Shown here piece by piece: positions 1-10,602 of a stretch of 64,000 nt of DNA (position 1 is its first letter; every line of letters starts with the position of its first letter). The notes under the pieces were generated by a model. It did not search any database, had not been told where the DNA came from, and saw only the letters and a program-made list of their open reading frames with translations. Location: NCBI RefSeq assembly GCF_900116205.1, contig NZ_FOZS01000003.1:186001-250000 (forward strand). The letters run 5' to 3'. Made by a program: the position numbers and the translations under genes. The DNA comes from Halostagnicola kamekurae (lineage in GTDB: Archaea; Halobacteriota; Halobacteria; Halobacteriales; Natrialbaceae).

Positions 1-2
1 AG

Positions 3-1220
3 CCGGGCGACAGCGACACGGGCGCCCGTCGAGATACGTACACGAACCTGTTACAGGCCCAGGAGACGGAGCCGGATCTCTTCCTGATGGACAACGGCTG
101 GGTCAACACGTTCATCCAGCGCGACGACATCGCCAACCTCAGCGAAGAACTCGAGCAGTCCGAACTCGACCGGATCGACGAGGAGTACTTCGAGACATTC
201 ACCGAAACCGCCCGCGACCCGGAGAGCGGTGACCTGTACGGTGTACCGCTGTTTCCGGACTACGCGACGATGCAGTACCGCAAGGATTTCGCCAGGGAGG
301 CGGGCTACGACGACGGCGATTTCGAGGAGTGGGCGACCGAGCCGATGACCTGGTCCGAGTGGGCCGATGTCACCGAAGACATCGTGGCAAACTCCGACGC
401 CTCCTACGGGTTGGCCACGCAGTTCGACGTCTACGAGGGGACCGCCTGCTGTTCGTGGAACGAGGTCATGACTTCCTTTGGCGGCGCGTACTTCGGCGGC
501 GAGGAGTACCTCTTCGGTCCGGTTGGCGACCGACCGATCACGGTCGACGAACCAGAGTTCATCGACGCGCTGCGCATGATGTACACCTTCGTCGCTACCG
601 AGCGCGACGAGCACACGCTCGAGGAGTATCCGACCGGGCTCGCGACCCCGTCGATCACGTCGTGGATCGAAGAAGACGCGAGACAGGCGATCGCGAGTGG
701 CGAGGCGGCCATGCAGCGAAACTGGCCGTACGCGATCGTCGACACGATCGAGAGCGACGAGAACGACGTCTCCGCCGAGGATTACGGCGCGATGCCGATT
801 CCCTACGCTGTCTCCGAGGACGAGGCCGCCCAGCCGGGGGCGGGCGGGACGACGTCGGCACTCGGCGGCTGGCACGTCGTGCTCAACCCGTACTCCGAGC
901 GGAAAGAAGACGCCCTCGAGGTCATGCGAATGACGATGGCAGACGACTTCAATCTGGGCCTGTTCGAGCTCTGGGGGTGGATCCCACCGAAACCCGGCCT
1001 GTTCGAAACGGAGCAAGCGACGGAGATCGAACCGATCGGCGACTACATGGAGACGCTCCGAGTCGCCGGTGAGAACGCGATGCCACGCCCCGCCACGACC
1101 GAGTGGACGAACCAGTCGGGCGTCATCGCCGAGGAAGTCAACCAGGCGGTCGCAGGCGAGAAGGCTCCGGAAGACGCCGCCGCCGATCTCCAGGAGAGTC
1201 TCGAGGAAACCGAATCCTAA
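3..1220 (+). CDS. Sugar ABC transporter substrate-binding protein (5' truncated by window edge)
   Basis: Extracellular solute-binding protein of a carbohydrate ABC importer (family 1, maltose/trehalose type). The reading frame is already open at base 3, so the signal peptide and N-terminus lie outside the window; about 405 residues are visible. The phrases EPDLFLMDNGWVNTF, GDLYGVPLFPDYATMQYRKD and the C-terminal WGWIPPKPGLF region are typical of this fold. The protein is very acidic, as expected for a cell-surface protein at high salt. Two permeases and an ATPase follow with almost no spacing, so this is the first gene of an importer operon. The substrate cannot be read from sequence; the neighbouring sugar dehydrogenases suggest a mono- or disaccharide. 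Confidence 0.93.
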   Translation, partial: PGDSDTGARRDTYTNLLQAQETEPDLFLMDNGWVNTFIQRDDIANLSEELEQSELDRIDEEYFETFTETARDPESGDLYGVPLFPDYATMQYRKDFAREAGYDDGDFEEWATEPMTWSEWADVTEDIVANSDASYGLATQFDVYEGTACCSWNEVMTSFGGAYFGGEEYLFGPVGDRPITVDEPEFIDALRMMYTFVATERDEHTLEEYPTGLATPSITSWIEEDARQAIASGEAAMQRNWPYAIVDTIESDENDVSAEDYGAMPIPYAVSEDEAAQPGAGGTTSALGGWHVVLNPYSERKEDALEVMRMTMADDFNLGLFELWGWIPPKPGLFETEQATEIEPIGDYMETLRVAGENAMPRPATTEWTNQSGVIAEEVNQAVAGEKAPEDAAADLQESLEETES

Positions 1221-1222
1221 CG

Positions 1223-2239
1223 ATGAGTACCGAAAACAAGTCGAGCGGCCCCGCTCGAGAATCGCGGCGATCAGGGCCGCTCGTGCGAACCGTGCGGTGG
1301 ATGGAGAACCTCGGCGAAACGGGGTTCGCGTACTTCCTGTTGACGCCGGTGTTTCTCGTGCTCGGCGCGGTCGCCCTGTACCCGCTCTTGCGGACGTTCG
1401 AACTCTCCCTGTACGCGAACGTCCTCAGCGACGCCGAGTTCGTCGGCCTCGAGAACTACGCGGCGCTTCTCAGCGGCGAGGCCAGCGCGGAGTTGCCGGG
1501 GACCACGACGTTCCTTCCCGAAAACGTTCGGACGAGCGCCACGTTCCCGTTCGTCCACGTCGAGGGACTCCTTCGAAGCGCGCTCGTCGTGACACTGTTG
1601 TTTACCGTCGTGAGCGTTTTGTTCGAGACCATCATCGGCTTCGGACAGGCGCTGGTGCTGGACCAGGACTTCCGCGGTCGGCGCTGGGTCCGCGCGGCGA
1701 TCATCATCCCGTGGGCGATTCCGATCGTTATCCAGGGCATGATCTTCTTTCTCATGTTCGATCCGACGGCCGGCTTTCTCACCGAATACCTCGGGCCGCT
1801 CGGGATCGTCGCACAGCAAAACACCTTGAACGATCCGACGAGTTCGCTACTGATCATCACGGTAGCCGACATCTGGAAGACGACGGCGTTCATGGCCCTG
1901 CTCATACTCGCCGGTCTCCAGAGCATCGACCGGAACCTCTACGAGGTCGCGAGGGTCGCCGGCGCGAGCCGCTGGCAGCAGTTCAAGCTGATCACGCTCC
2001 CGCTCGTGTTGCCCGCACTCGGGATCGCCGTCCTCTTTCGAACGATCAACGCGATGCGAGTCTACGGCCTCATCGACTCCGTGTCGGGCTGTTCGACGGT
2101 CCCGTCGCTCTCGTGTATGGTCGTCATGACGTTCAACACCAATCGAGGACTCGCGGCGGCCATCGCGTTCGTGACCGCGGCCGTCATCGGGCTGGTCGTC
2201 ACCGTCGTCATCTACCAGCAGTACAAGGAGGGGATCTGA
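1223..2239 (+). CDS. Sugar ABC transporter permease, MalF/UgpA type
   Basis: Inner-membrane subunit of the importer begun by the upstream gene. The start is taken as the ATG at 1223, two bases after the stop of the binding-protein gene; the frame is open further upstream but would overlap that gene by 120 bases. The 338 residues begin with a short cytoplasmic tail, then a first hydrophobic helix (FAYFLLTPVFLVLGAVALYP). Further helices follow, and an EAA-type coupling loop is seen at LYEVARVAGASRWQQFKLITLPL, which docks to the ATPase. Length and helix pattern match MalF-type subunits lacking the large periplasmic loop. It is translated in tandem with the next permease, one base apart. Confidence 0.93.
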   Translation: MSTENKSSGPARESRRSGPLVRTVRWMENLGETGFAYFLLTPVFLVLGAVALYPLLRTFELSLYANVLSDAEFVGLENYAALLSGEASAELPGTTTFLPENVRTSATFPFVHVEGLLRSALVVTLLFTVVSVLFETIIGFGQALVLDQDFRGRRWVRAAIIIPWAIPIVIQGMIFFLMFDPTAGFLTEYLGPLGIVAQQNTLNDPTSSLLIITVADIWKTTAFMALLILAGLQSIDRNLYEVARVAGASRWQQFKLITLPLVLPALGIAVLFRTINAMRVYGLIDSVSGCSTVPSLSCMVVMTFNTNRGLAAAIAFVTAAVIGLVVTVVIYQQYKEGI

Positions 2240-2240
2240 G

Positions 2241-3242
2241 ATGGCGACGAGCGATACGTCGTCGACAGAGCAGACCGGCGGACCGCTCGAGCGCTGGGCC
2301 CAGAGCGTCCTCACGAACAAGGACAAACGCGACCGGCTGTACAAGCTGTTGTTCTACGTCGCAGCGGGCTTTTTCCTCGTGACGACGTTGTTCCCCTTTT
2401 ACTGGCTCCTCGTCCTCGCGCTGACGCCCAACAGCCGGATCATCGCCGGCGACTGGGGCGTTTCGGTCCCGTTCGTCGGGACGGAGGTGCCGCTGCCGCA
2501 CCCGCAGGGGTACAACGTCGGCGCGTTCGTCGAGGTGTTCCAGCAGGTGCCGTTCCATCTCTACGTGTTCAACAGCTTCGTGCTCGCGACGGTGACGACG
2601 ATCATCGTCCTGCTCATCGCGAGTCTCGCGGGCTACGTCTTCGGTCGCCTCGAGTTCCCCGGGCGGGGGCCGCTGATGCTCGCCGTGCTCGTGGTCTCGT
2701 ACTTCCCACCGGCGGCGTTTCTGGTGCCGCTTTTCGACGCGTTCCTCGGGAACGCGATCACGATTCCGTTCCTCGGGATCGAACTCTTCTCGCCGCCGCG
2801 GCTGGTGAACACGCCGGGATCGATGGTACTCCCATTTAGCGCGCTGTTCATGCCGCTCGCGATTTTCATCCTCACGACGTTCTACTCACAGATCCCCGAC
2901 GGACTCGAGGACGCCGCACGAGTCGAAGGGACCACTCGACTGGGTGCACTGTTTCGGGTGATCATGCCACTCTCGGCCCCCGGAATCGCGACCGCGGCAG
3001 TGTTGACGTTCATCTCGGTCTACAACGAGTACTTCTTCAGTTCGATCATGTCGCTGCAGAACGAGCCCCAGCAGTGGTCGCCGCTTGTCGGGGGGATCCT
3101 GAGCTATCAGGATCAGTATACGACGGACTTCAACCTGATGGCGGCCGCGAGCATCATCGGCGTCATCCCCGTCGTCGTCATCGTCATCCTCGCACAGGAG
3201 CGAATCGTCAGCGGCCTCACCGCAGGGGCGCTCAAAGAGTAA
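2241..3242 (+). CDS. Sugar ABC transporter permease, MalG/UgpE type
   Basis: Second membrane subunit of the importer, 333 residues. It starts one base after the stop of the preceding permease. A hydrophobic helix near residues 35-55 is followed by at least five more, and an EAA-like loop occurs at LEDAARVEGTTRLGALFRVIMPLSAPG, the contact site for the ATPase. The final segment (VVIVILAQERIVSGLTAGALKE) is the classic C-terminus of MalG-type permeases. It pairs with the MalF-type protein to form the channel. Confidence 0.93.
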   Translation: MATSDTSSTEQTGGPLERWAQSVLTNKDKRDRLYKLLFYVAAGFFLVTTLFPFYWLLVLALTPNSRIIAGDWGVSVPFVGTEVPLPHPQGYNVGAFVEVFQQVPFHLYVFNSFVLATVTTIIVLLIASLAGYVFGRLEFPGRGPLMLAVLVVSYFPPAAFLVPLFDAFLGNAITIPFLGIELFSPPRLVNTPGSMVLPFSALFMPLAIFILTTFYSQIPDGLEDAARVEGTTRLGALFRVIMPLSAPGIATAAVLTFISVYNEYFFSSIMSLQNEPQQWSPLVGGILSYQDQYTTDFNLMAAASIIGVIPVVVIVILAQERIVSGLTAGALKE

Positions 3243-3266
3243 TCGAATCATGGTACGATAGCACAT

Positions 3267-4455
<1,189 letters not shown>

Positions 4456-4463
<8 letters not shown>

Positions 4464-4659
4464 TCTGATCCCGATATTCTACTACGGGGGATTGCTCGTC
4501 CTGTTTTTCTTCTGGATCTACGGGATCGTCTCGTTCGCACGAGACGTGAAACGGCGAGTGATCCCGGGGATCGAACAGTATCGCCGCGGGCGACGACGGC
4601 TCGCCGAGGCGGACGAACAGGACCGAGAGCGCGAAGAAAACGAACGACAGCTCTACTGA
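4456..4659 (+). CDS. Small membrane protein at the end of the ABC importer operon
   Basis: Predicted 67-residue protein of unknown function. The ATG at 4456 overlaps the stop of the ATPase gene by 8 bases (a GTG at 4447 is an alternative). One strong membrane helix is visible (IPIFYYGGLLVLFFFWIYGIVSFA), followed by a basic then acidic/arginine-rich tail (RRGRRRLAEADEQDREREENERQLY) that would lie in the cytoplasm. The tight overlap argues for co-translation with the importer and possibly a subunit or assembly role. That role is inference only. Confidence 0.75.
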
Positions 4660-4749
4660 GATCATGGACCGAAAAACAGGCCACGGAGTGACGAACCGAA
4701 GATCGAACCAGCAGCGAAGCCAGACGAAATCACCGCGATCTACCGACGA

Positions 4750-5859
4750 ATGAACACACACTTCACACAGATACGAACCGGTATAGTCGGACTCGGAAAC
4801 ATCGGCGAGCATCACGCCCAGCGCCTCGAGGAACTCGACGTGTCGCTGGTCGGCGGCATGGACGTCGCCGCCCCCGCACGCGAGGAGTTCGCGAACCGAC
4901 ACGACGCGGCCGTCTACGAGGATCACCAGCGGCTCTACGACGACTGTGACGCGGTCATCATCACCACGCCGAACAAGTTCCACGAGGAGTACGCCGTCGA
5001 CGCGCTCGAGGCGGGGCTGCACGTCCTCCTCGAGAAGCCCCTGGCACACAGCCTCGAGAGCGCAGAGCGGATCGCGGCCGCCGCGGCTGACGCCGACGGC
5101 AACTGCACGATTGGGTTCAACAATCGGTTTTTGAACGCCGTCGAGGTCATCGAGAGTCGACTGGACGAGGGAGAACTGGGTGAGATTACGCACGTCGAAG
5201 CCAACTACGTCCGGCGCCGCGGGATCCCCGGCCGCGGGTCCTGGTTCACCAACGAGGCGGTCTCCGGCGGGGGATCGCTCATCGATCTAGGCGTCCACGC
5301 GATCGACCTCGCGCTCTACCTGCTGGGCTATCCGCGGGTCGACGCGGTTTCCGGCGTGACCAGGTCCGAGTTCGGCGGACGATCCGACTACGCCTACCTA
5401 CAGATGTGGGGCGACGACGTCGGTCCGGACGGGTTCGACGTCGACGATTCGACGAGCGCGTTCATCCGGTGTGCGGGGAATCGGACGATCAGTCTCGAAA
5501 CCGCCTGGGCGACCAACCGACCGCCGACCCACGAGTTCGTCGTCCGCGGGACCGAAGCCGCCGCGTGTTTCGACCTGCTGGAAAACGACCTCTCGTTCTA
5601 CTCCGTCCGATCCGACGGGGTCGACCAGTTCGAGGATACGGCGATTCAGACGCCCGAAAACGACACGCACGCGGACGAGCAGGAGGCGTTCTTCGACGCC
5701 ATCGCGGCGGGGGAACCGGTCGAAGACAACGTTGAGCAGGCCCTGACCGTCCAGCGGGTCATCGACGCCATCTACCGCTCGAGCGAGAGCGGGTTACCGG
5801 TGACGCTGACCGAACCCGAGACGGCGACTCGAGCGGAGCCGCCGTCCCAACGACGGTAA
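4750..5859 (+). CDS. Gfo/Idh/MocA family sugar dehydrogenase
   Basis: NAD(P)-dependent oxidoreductase of 369 residues acting on a sugar, sugar acid or inositol-like substrate. The Rossmann fold opens with GIVGLGNIGEHHAQRL near residues 12-27. The family EKP motif (LLEKPLAHS) is near residue 95, and the C-terminal substrate domain has the DLGVHAIDLALYLLG helix with the conserved histidine. It lies 90 bases behind the importer operon on the same strand and may be co-transcribed, suggesting action on the imported sugar. The exact substrate is not predictable. Confidence 0.9.
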   Translation: MNTHFTQIRTGIVGLGNIGEHHAQRLEELDVSLVGGMDVAAPAREEFANRHDAAVYEDHQRLYDDCDAVIITTPNKFHEEYAVDALEAGLHVLLEKPLAHSLESAERIAAAAADADGNCTIGFNNRFLNAVEVIESRLDEGELGEITHVEANYVRRRGIPGRGSWFTNEAVSGGGSLIDLGVHAIDLALYLLGYPRVDAVSGVTRSEFGGRSDYAYLQMWGDDVGPDGFDVDDSTSAFIRCAGNRTISLETAWATNRPPTHEFVVRGTEAAACFDLLENDLSFYSVRSDGVDQFEDTAIQTPENDTHADEQEAFFDAIAAGEPVEDNVEQALTVQRVIDAIYRSSESGLPVTLTEPETATRAEPPSQRR

Positions 5860-5918
5860 TGCTGTAACTAACGATCCAAGAAAATTTGAGCGGGCCGCCG
5901 GAGATCGGAACGGTCGGC

Positions 5919-5938
5919 TTACACAGCTGTGGCTGTAA
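5919..5938. promoter_or_regulatory. Palindromic site TTACA-N10-TGTAA, copy 1
   Basis: Exact inverted repeat, TTACACAGCTGTGGCTGTAA, lying 60 bases after the stop of the dehydrogenase gene. A TATA-like ACATTTTATGAC follows at once (5939-5950). No intact gene starts just downstream on the plus strand, so this may be an orphaned promoter-operator. Four further exact copies occur in the window. Confidence 0.5.
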
Positions 5939-6010
5939 CATTTTATGACGAGATTTAATCACTATCGGTGCTACCTTCCGGGGCAAAGATGGCCAACAGG
6001 GGAGCGGGCG

Positions 6011-6751
6011 TTAGTGGACCGAGCGGTCGTCAGACGTATCGATCGACTCGATCGGATCGGCGTTGCCGAACGCCGGCACCGAATCACTACCGCTATCGAG
6101 CCAGGCGACTGCGTTGCGGAGCACTCGCCTGATCTCGGGCTGGTGGTAAACGGGATAGGTCTCGTGTCCCGGCCGGAAGTAGAAGATCCGTCCCGACCCG
6201 CGCGTGTAGCAACAGCCAGAGCGGAACACCTCACCGCCCTCGAACCAGGAGTTGAACACCAGCGTGTCCGGTTGGGGGATATCGAACCGCTCGCCGTACA
6301 TCTCCGCCTCGGGAACCTCGACGTACTCGTCGATGCCGTCTGCGATCGGATGGCTCGGTTCGACGACCCAGAGGCGTTCGGTCTCCGCGGCCTCGCGCCA
6401 CTTCAACGAACAGGTCGTTCCCATGAGCCGCTTGAAAATCTTCGAGTAGTGGCCCGAGTGTAAGACGAGCAGTCCCATCCCATCGAGCACGCGGTCGTGG
6501 ACGCGGTCGACGACCTCGTCATCGACCTCGTCGTGAGCGGCGTGACCCCACCACGTGAGCACGTCCGTCTCCTCGAGGACGGTCTCCGTGAGTCCGTGGT
6601 CCGGTTCGTCGAGCGTCGCGGTCTCGACTTCGAAGTCGTCCGCGAGCGCGTCGGCGATTACCTCGTGGATCCCGTTGGGATAGACGTCCGCGACGGCGTC
6701 GCTCTCTCGCTCGTGACGGAACTCGTTCCAGACGGTAACGCGGGTAGCCAT
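6011..6751 (-). CDS. ThuA-like domain protein (trehalose/disaccharide utilisation family)
   Basis: Protein of 246 residues with the ThuA fold (glutamine-amidotransferase-like). The start [16 protein letters not shown] is chosen because this is the usual N-terminus of the family; the longer open frame adds an unconserved leader. Conserved blocks include [47 protein letters not shown] and [16 protein letters not shown]. ThuA works with a Gfo/Idh/MocA partner (ThuB) in disaccharide use through 3-keto sugars in rhizobia. Here it lies head to head with such a dehydrogenase (from 6905) and tail to tail with another, which fits that role. A second, frameshifted ThuA relative lies at 14.9 kb. Confidence 0.9.
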   Translation of the reverse strand: MATRVTVWNEFRHERESDAVADVYPNGIHEVIADALADDFEVETATLDEPDHGLTETVLEETDVLTWWGHAAHDEVDDEVVDRVHDRVLDGMGLLVLHSGHYSKIFKRLMGTTCSLKWREAAETERLWVVEPSHPIADGIDEYVEVPEAEMYGERFDIPQPDTLVFNSWFEGGEVFRSGCCYTRGSGRIFYFRPGHETYPVYHQPEIRRVLRNAVAWLDSGSDSVPAFGNADPIESIDTSDDRSVH

Positions 6752-6904
6752 TACGGGAATTTCGGCAACGACGGGCAAATACGTTAGGCTTTCTCTCGTG
6801 TGAGACGGCGGCCGCGCCAGATTCACGCTGACGGAAGACACGGCGCGGTCGCACCTACCGAAAGCCCCGGAATCGTTTTTCAGGCTGGATCGCGACTACT
6901 GCGT

Positions 6905-7906
6905 ATGGCAGACCCACTCCAAACTGGAATCATCGGCACCGGCGGCTGGGGAACCCACATCGCAGAACAGTTCCACGAACACTCGGACGCCGAGGTCGTT
7001 GCGCTCGCGGACGTCTCGTCGGAGAGTCGAACCCGGGCGGGAGAGACGCTCGAGGTATCCCCGTCACACCAGTACGAGAACCACCGGTCGATGCTCGAGC
7101 GCGAGGGGCTCGATGCCGTCCAGATCAGTTCACCCCACGAGTTCCACCACGAGCAGACGATAGCGGCGCTCGAGGAGGGCGTCCACGTCTTCTGTGAAAA
7201 ACCGCTCACGCCGGGGCTCGAGCGAGCGTGCGATCTGGCGCGGAGAGTCGAGGAAAGCGATCGGGTACTGATGGTCGGCTACCAGCGCCACGTCAATCCG
7301 GCCTACGTCGCGATCCGAGAGACGATCGCAGCGGGCGATCTCGAACCGAAACTCGTGACCGCGGAGTTAACCCAGGACTGGGTCGAAACCGTCGCCGACA
7401 GCTGGCGGATGGACCCCGATCTCAGCGGCGGCGGCCAGCTCTACGATAGCGGGAGCCACCTGCTCGATGCCGTCATCTGGCTGCTCGACGACGTTCCGAC
7501 GCGGGTGAGCGCGGAGATGGCGTTCCACGACGAACCGCCGGTGGACGTGCAGGCGGCGCTGTCGGTTCGATTCGAGCGCGGAACCGTCGCGAACATCACC
7601 GTCTCCGGCGACTCGCCCGACGTTACGGAACGGATCGCCGTCCGCGGCGACGGCGGCCGCTGTCTGCTCGAGGGGAGCGGCTGGACAGACCGGAACGTGA
7701 CGATAACCGACTCGAGCGGCGACGTTCGACGGTCGGTCGCGGCGGGACTTTCGTCCTACGACAAGGTGGACGCCTTCGTCGAGTCAGTTAGAATAGGAAC
7801 GGAACCGCCCGCAACGGCGACGGACGCACTTCGTGCGACAGCGCTCACGGAGGCGGCCTACGATTCGGCACGACGGGGCGAGCGCGTCTCCGTCGAACCG
7901 AACTGA
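6905..7906 (+). CDS. Gfo/Idh/MocA family oxidoreductase
   Basis: Predicted NAD(P)-dependent sugar dehydrogenase of 333 residues. The start at 6905 gives MADPLQTGIIGTGGWGTH, placing the Rossmann glycine motif near residues 8-15; the frame is open upstream but without homology. FCEKPLTPG is the family EKP motif and GGGQLYDSGSHLLDAVIWLL the substrate-domain helix. It is transcribed divergently from the thuA-like gene across 153 bases, so the two probably share a control region. A ThuB-like function with the ThuA partner is a reasonable inference. Confidence 0.9.
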   Translation: MADPLQTGIIGTGGWGTHIAEQFHEHSDAEVVALADVSSESRTRAGETLEVSPSHQYENHRSMLEREGLDAVQISSPHEFHHEQTIAALEEGVHVFCEKPLTPGLERACDLARRVEESDRVLMVGYQRHVNPAYVAIRETIAAGDLEPKLVTAELTQDWVETVADSWRMDPDLSGGGQLYDSGSHLLDAVIWLLDDVPTRVSAEMAFHDEPPVDVQAALSVRFERGTVANITVSGDSPDVTERIAVRGDGGRCLLEGSGWTDRNVTITDSSGDVRRSVAAGLSSYDKVDAFVESVRIGTEPPATATDALRATALTEAAYDSARRGERVSVEPN

Positions 7907-8385
7907 GCCGTGGACGAATCAAAAATGGAATCCCGTTATAATAGGAGTCCCGTTACACACGACATCACGAACGGGCCTCATCCACGGCATTCTACAGTCG
8001 ATTTCTTATTGGAGTGCCACGGGCCGATAACCGGCCTCAATCGACAAACCAACGAGTTTCAACCGATACACCTCTCGACTATTCGAGCCAGCCAGATCGA
8101 CGATACGCGGCCAGAAGAAGGGGCTCAGTACTCGATCCTCTCGAAGGCCCGTGTGTCGATTCTCGTGTCGATCGAGAGCGGATTTGCGGTATCGCGATGT
8201 CGACAAATGGTTGTGTTCGTGTCCGCTCGAGTTCGGCGAAAATTTGACGTAATACTCGGGAAAAGACTTCTGTGGTATACAGCGGGCATCGGAGCCAGCG
8301 ACACCGGCGTCGGAATCCCTAAATACCGAAGCCAGAGAGTCTGTGTATGGGACGGACGAGCTACCTGTCGTGTACGCTCGAGCCG
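7907..8385. other. Gene-poor interval
   Basis: No convincing gene is seen. Open frames on both strands here have no recognisable domain, are serine/arginine-rich, and lack a promoter-like box near their starts. Confidence 0.5.
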
Positions 8386-8487
8386 TCAGTCGGCGCCGAG
8401 CCGCGGGACGAAACCGCACTGTTTACAGCACGACGGCTTGGTACCGACCGCAACAGGTTCAGCACACTGGGGGCAGACGAATTCCAT
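8386..8487 (-). CDS. Tiny zinc-ribbon protein (33 aa)
   Basis: Short frame encoding a protein that starts MEFVCPQCAEPVAV and continues with a second CxxC (CCKQCGF). Two CxxC pairs about 12 residues apart are the hallmark of the very small zinc-finger proteins common in haloarchaea. A TATA-like CATTTTAGG lies about 25-30 bases before the ATG, consistent with a leaderless transcript. The function is unknown. It stands alone in otherwise gene-poor, decayed sequence. Confidence 0.6.
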   Translation of the reverse strand: MEFVCPQCAEPVAVGTKPSCCKQCGFVPRLGAD

Positions 8488-8665
8488 GGACGGTCTATCA
8501 ATCGACAAAACCTAAAATGTTACTACGACATTTGTCGAAGTCGGTCGGCGCGAATCGCTCGGAGTAGTTGATCCTCCTCGAGCGAACCCCTCAATCGTCG
8601 GCGATGCTCGCCTCCGGTCGAAACGCCTCGCTGATGGACTTCCACTTGTTCGTTCGGAATCGCCA

Positions 8666-8928
8666 CTAGTTGATCACCGCGGGAACGATCTTTTCGGCCA
8701 CGAACGAGAGATACAGTCCCCAGTAGCCCAGGCTCGTCGTCGCGCCGAGGGGCCCGCGGCAGCGGCCGTCACGCCCTGAAAGAGGACGGCGACGCAGGCG
8801 GCGTAGACGAGGTTGGTTGCGATGGGGACGGCGGCACTCGTCGGATCGTCGGCGAACAGAGTAACGATCTGATCGGCGAACAGGGCGATCACGACGGCAG
8901 AGACCGCGTACGTGGTTCCCACCGGGCC
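8666..8928 (-). pseudogene. MATE-family efflux transporter, C-terminal remnant
   Basis: Two frames together give a MATE-like C-terminus. The first frame reads GTTYAVSAVVIALFADQIVTLFADD and then NLVYAACVAVLFQGV. After a frameshift the second reads LGYWGLYLSFVAEKIVPAVIN and stops. Only about the last 85 residues of a roughly 450-residue transporter remain. Its upstream end joins directly onto a broken GH51 gene at about 8925, so the segment is a deletion scar and not a functional gene. Confidence 0.6.
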
Positions 8929-9807
8929 ACCTGAAGACGGGCAAGTCAGCCTCGCGCAGGAAGTCGATCACCTCCGGGTCCGCTGTTCCGACGTGATCGG
9001 TCGGAGACAATCGGACCGTATCGATCACGAGATTCGCCGTCGATTCCGTCCGCAGACTGACGGCGAAGAGCGACTTAGCCGACGCCTCGAAATCGTCGGG
9101 TAACTCGAGTTCGAAGTCGGCGCTGTCCTACGATTTATCTACGGACACCGTGGTGTCGGCGAAGGTGGTCTCGAGACGGCCCGACGAGTCGACCTCGTGT
9201 ATCGAGATCGCGGCCGTCGTCGGCGTCACAGCGCGTTGCCGTGAGCGATCCCTCGAACCGACGCGTCCGGTGAGTTGGCAGCGAACACCACTGCGCGATG
9301 CTGGCGGGGGCCTCGTCCGATCGTCGATCGACTCGATCGGATCGCCGGTATCGCTCGGCGCTATCTCGAGGCGCTGTGCGCGATCGCCGGCGATTCCGAC
9401 GTCGGGGCTCGTGGTGACCTCGACGCCGTCGTCACCGACCGGGAACCACCAGAGCGCAGTCGCGCGGTGGTAGGCTTCGACCATTCGATCGCCGTCGAGA
9501 TAGTCCCGCTCGGACGCGTACGCACGGATTCAGTCGGACTTCGTGTCGGGATTGTGGACGGCCGGTCGCCGTCGACGGCCGGGTCTCCAACTTGAAATTT
9601 CCAGTCGACGGAGGTCGGGTTGTGCAGAATCTGGGCCGAAAACGCGTTCTTCGCGTTTCGCCTCGAGTAGAGGTATTCGCCGAACTTCCCGAACAATTTC
9701 GGATCGATCGGGTCCGCATCGTTCCCACCGGGGTCGACGAGAACCGTCGCGTCGGCGAGCGCCGAGTCGTCTATGGGGTGGTGTGTTAGCAAGTCGTCAG
9801 ACGCCAT
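8929..9807 (-). pseudogene. GH51-type alpha-L-arabinofuranosidase, truncated and frameshifted
   Basis: N-terminal half of a GH51-like arabinofuranosidase. From a start near 9807 the frame gives DPKLFGKFGEYLYSRRNAKNAFSAQILHNPTSVDWKF, which resembles GH51 N-termini. A second frame gives WFPVGDDGVEVTTSPDVGIAGDRAQRLE. A third gives SPTDHVGTADPEVIDFLREADLPVFRWPGG, the strand preceding the GH51 catalytic region. At least three frameshifts are needed, and the catalytic half is missing, replaced by the MATE remnant. GH51 enzymes release L-arabinose from plant arabinans, which fits the nearby pentose pathway. Confidence 0.7.
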
Positions 9808-9950
9808 ACCCACCATTTTTCGTCGCCAGTGTAAATTCATCTCCCCGGGTCGAGTGTCGAATCGTGCATCGAGCGTCGAATCACCTATAGAGGGGGAATC
9901 TTCGACGGTGGCGAATCGGACACAGGCGATTTCGAACGCGAACCACACTC

Positions 9951-10379
9951 TCAGGGCTCGACCATCACGGTGACGACCGGACGATCGGCATCGAGCAAGA
10001 CGGACTGGGTGACGCTCCCGAACAGCGCTTTCCCGACTGGCGATCGCGGTCTGCCGCCGATAACGATGTATCTGGCATCGACGGCCGCTGCTCGATCGAG
10101 GATCTCTTCTGCGGGATCTCCCACGCGCCCGACCGGTTCGTACTCGTCGATCGCATCCGCCGCGACGTCGGCGACGACTTCCTCGGCGAGTTCCTGCGCT
10201 CTGTCGTCCGAAAGCGTGTCTCGCTCGTTTAGATATTGATTGACGAGATACGCGTGGTCGTCCGCCTCGTAGACGAGGAGCACCTCGAGCGGTTCGCCGA
10301 ACCGTTCGGCGAGCGTCTGGGCTTCCGAGAGGACGCTACTCGAGCCGTTTTCCCCGTCGATGGCTGCCACGATAGTCAT
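9951..10379 (-). CDS. UspA-family universal stress protein
   Basis: Single-domain protein of 142 residues; the start at 10379 gives MTIVAAIDGENGSSSVL, the normal UspA N-terminus. The ATP-binding signature G-x2-G-x9-G-S is present near the C-terminus in GGRPRSPVGKALFGSVTQS, followed by DRPVVTV. This predicts the ATP-binding subclass. It closely resembles the second UspA at the right end of the window around this motif (GGRSRSPAGKALFGSAVQS). Its role in sugar metabolism, if any, is not evident. Confidence 0.88.
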   Translation of the reverse strand: MTIVAAIDGENGSSSVLSEAQTLAERFGEPLEVLLVYEADDHAYLVNQYLNERDTLSDDRAQELAEEVVADVAADAIDEYEPVGRVGDPAEEILDRAAAVDARYIVIGGRPRSPVGKALFGSVTQSVLLDADRPVVTVMVEP

Positions 10380-10602
10380 GGAACCCGCTATCACGTCGGT
10401 GGGTAAATAGGTTCGCGGGCGATTCACCGCGTGCAATCGACAGCCGCCAGAGCTGAAACTGTATACGGAATCGGTTCTGTACCGTGAGAGCCGCCTCAAG
10501 GTCAACGGGGCTACAATCGTAACAAACGGAGTCCACGGAAAATCGAACACGAAGGCGGTCAACGTCGGTTTCAACTGCTTTTGTCCTGGGAGAGTCGGCG
10601 AC

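Noticed and set aside
7910-8515. A 201-codon plus-strand open frame after the Gfo/Idh/MocA gene
   Set aside because: No recognisable motif, unlike composition, and it overlaps the zinc-ribbon frame that has better support.
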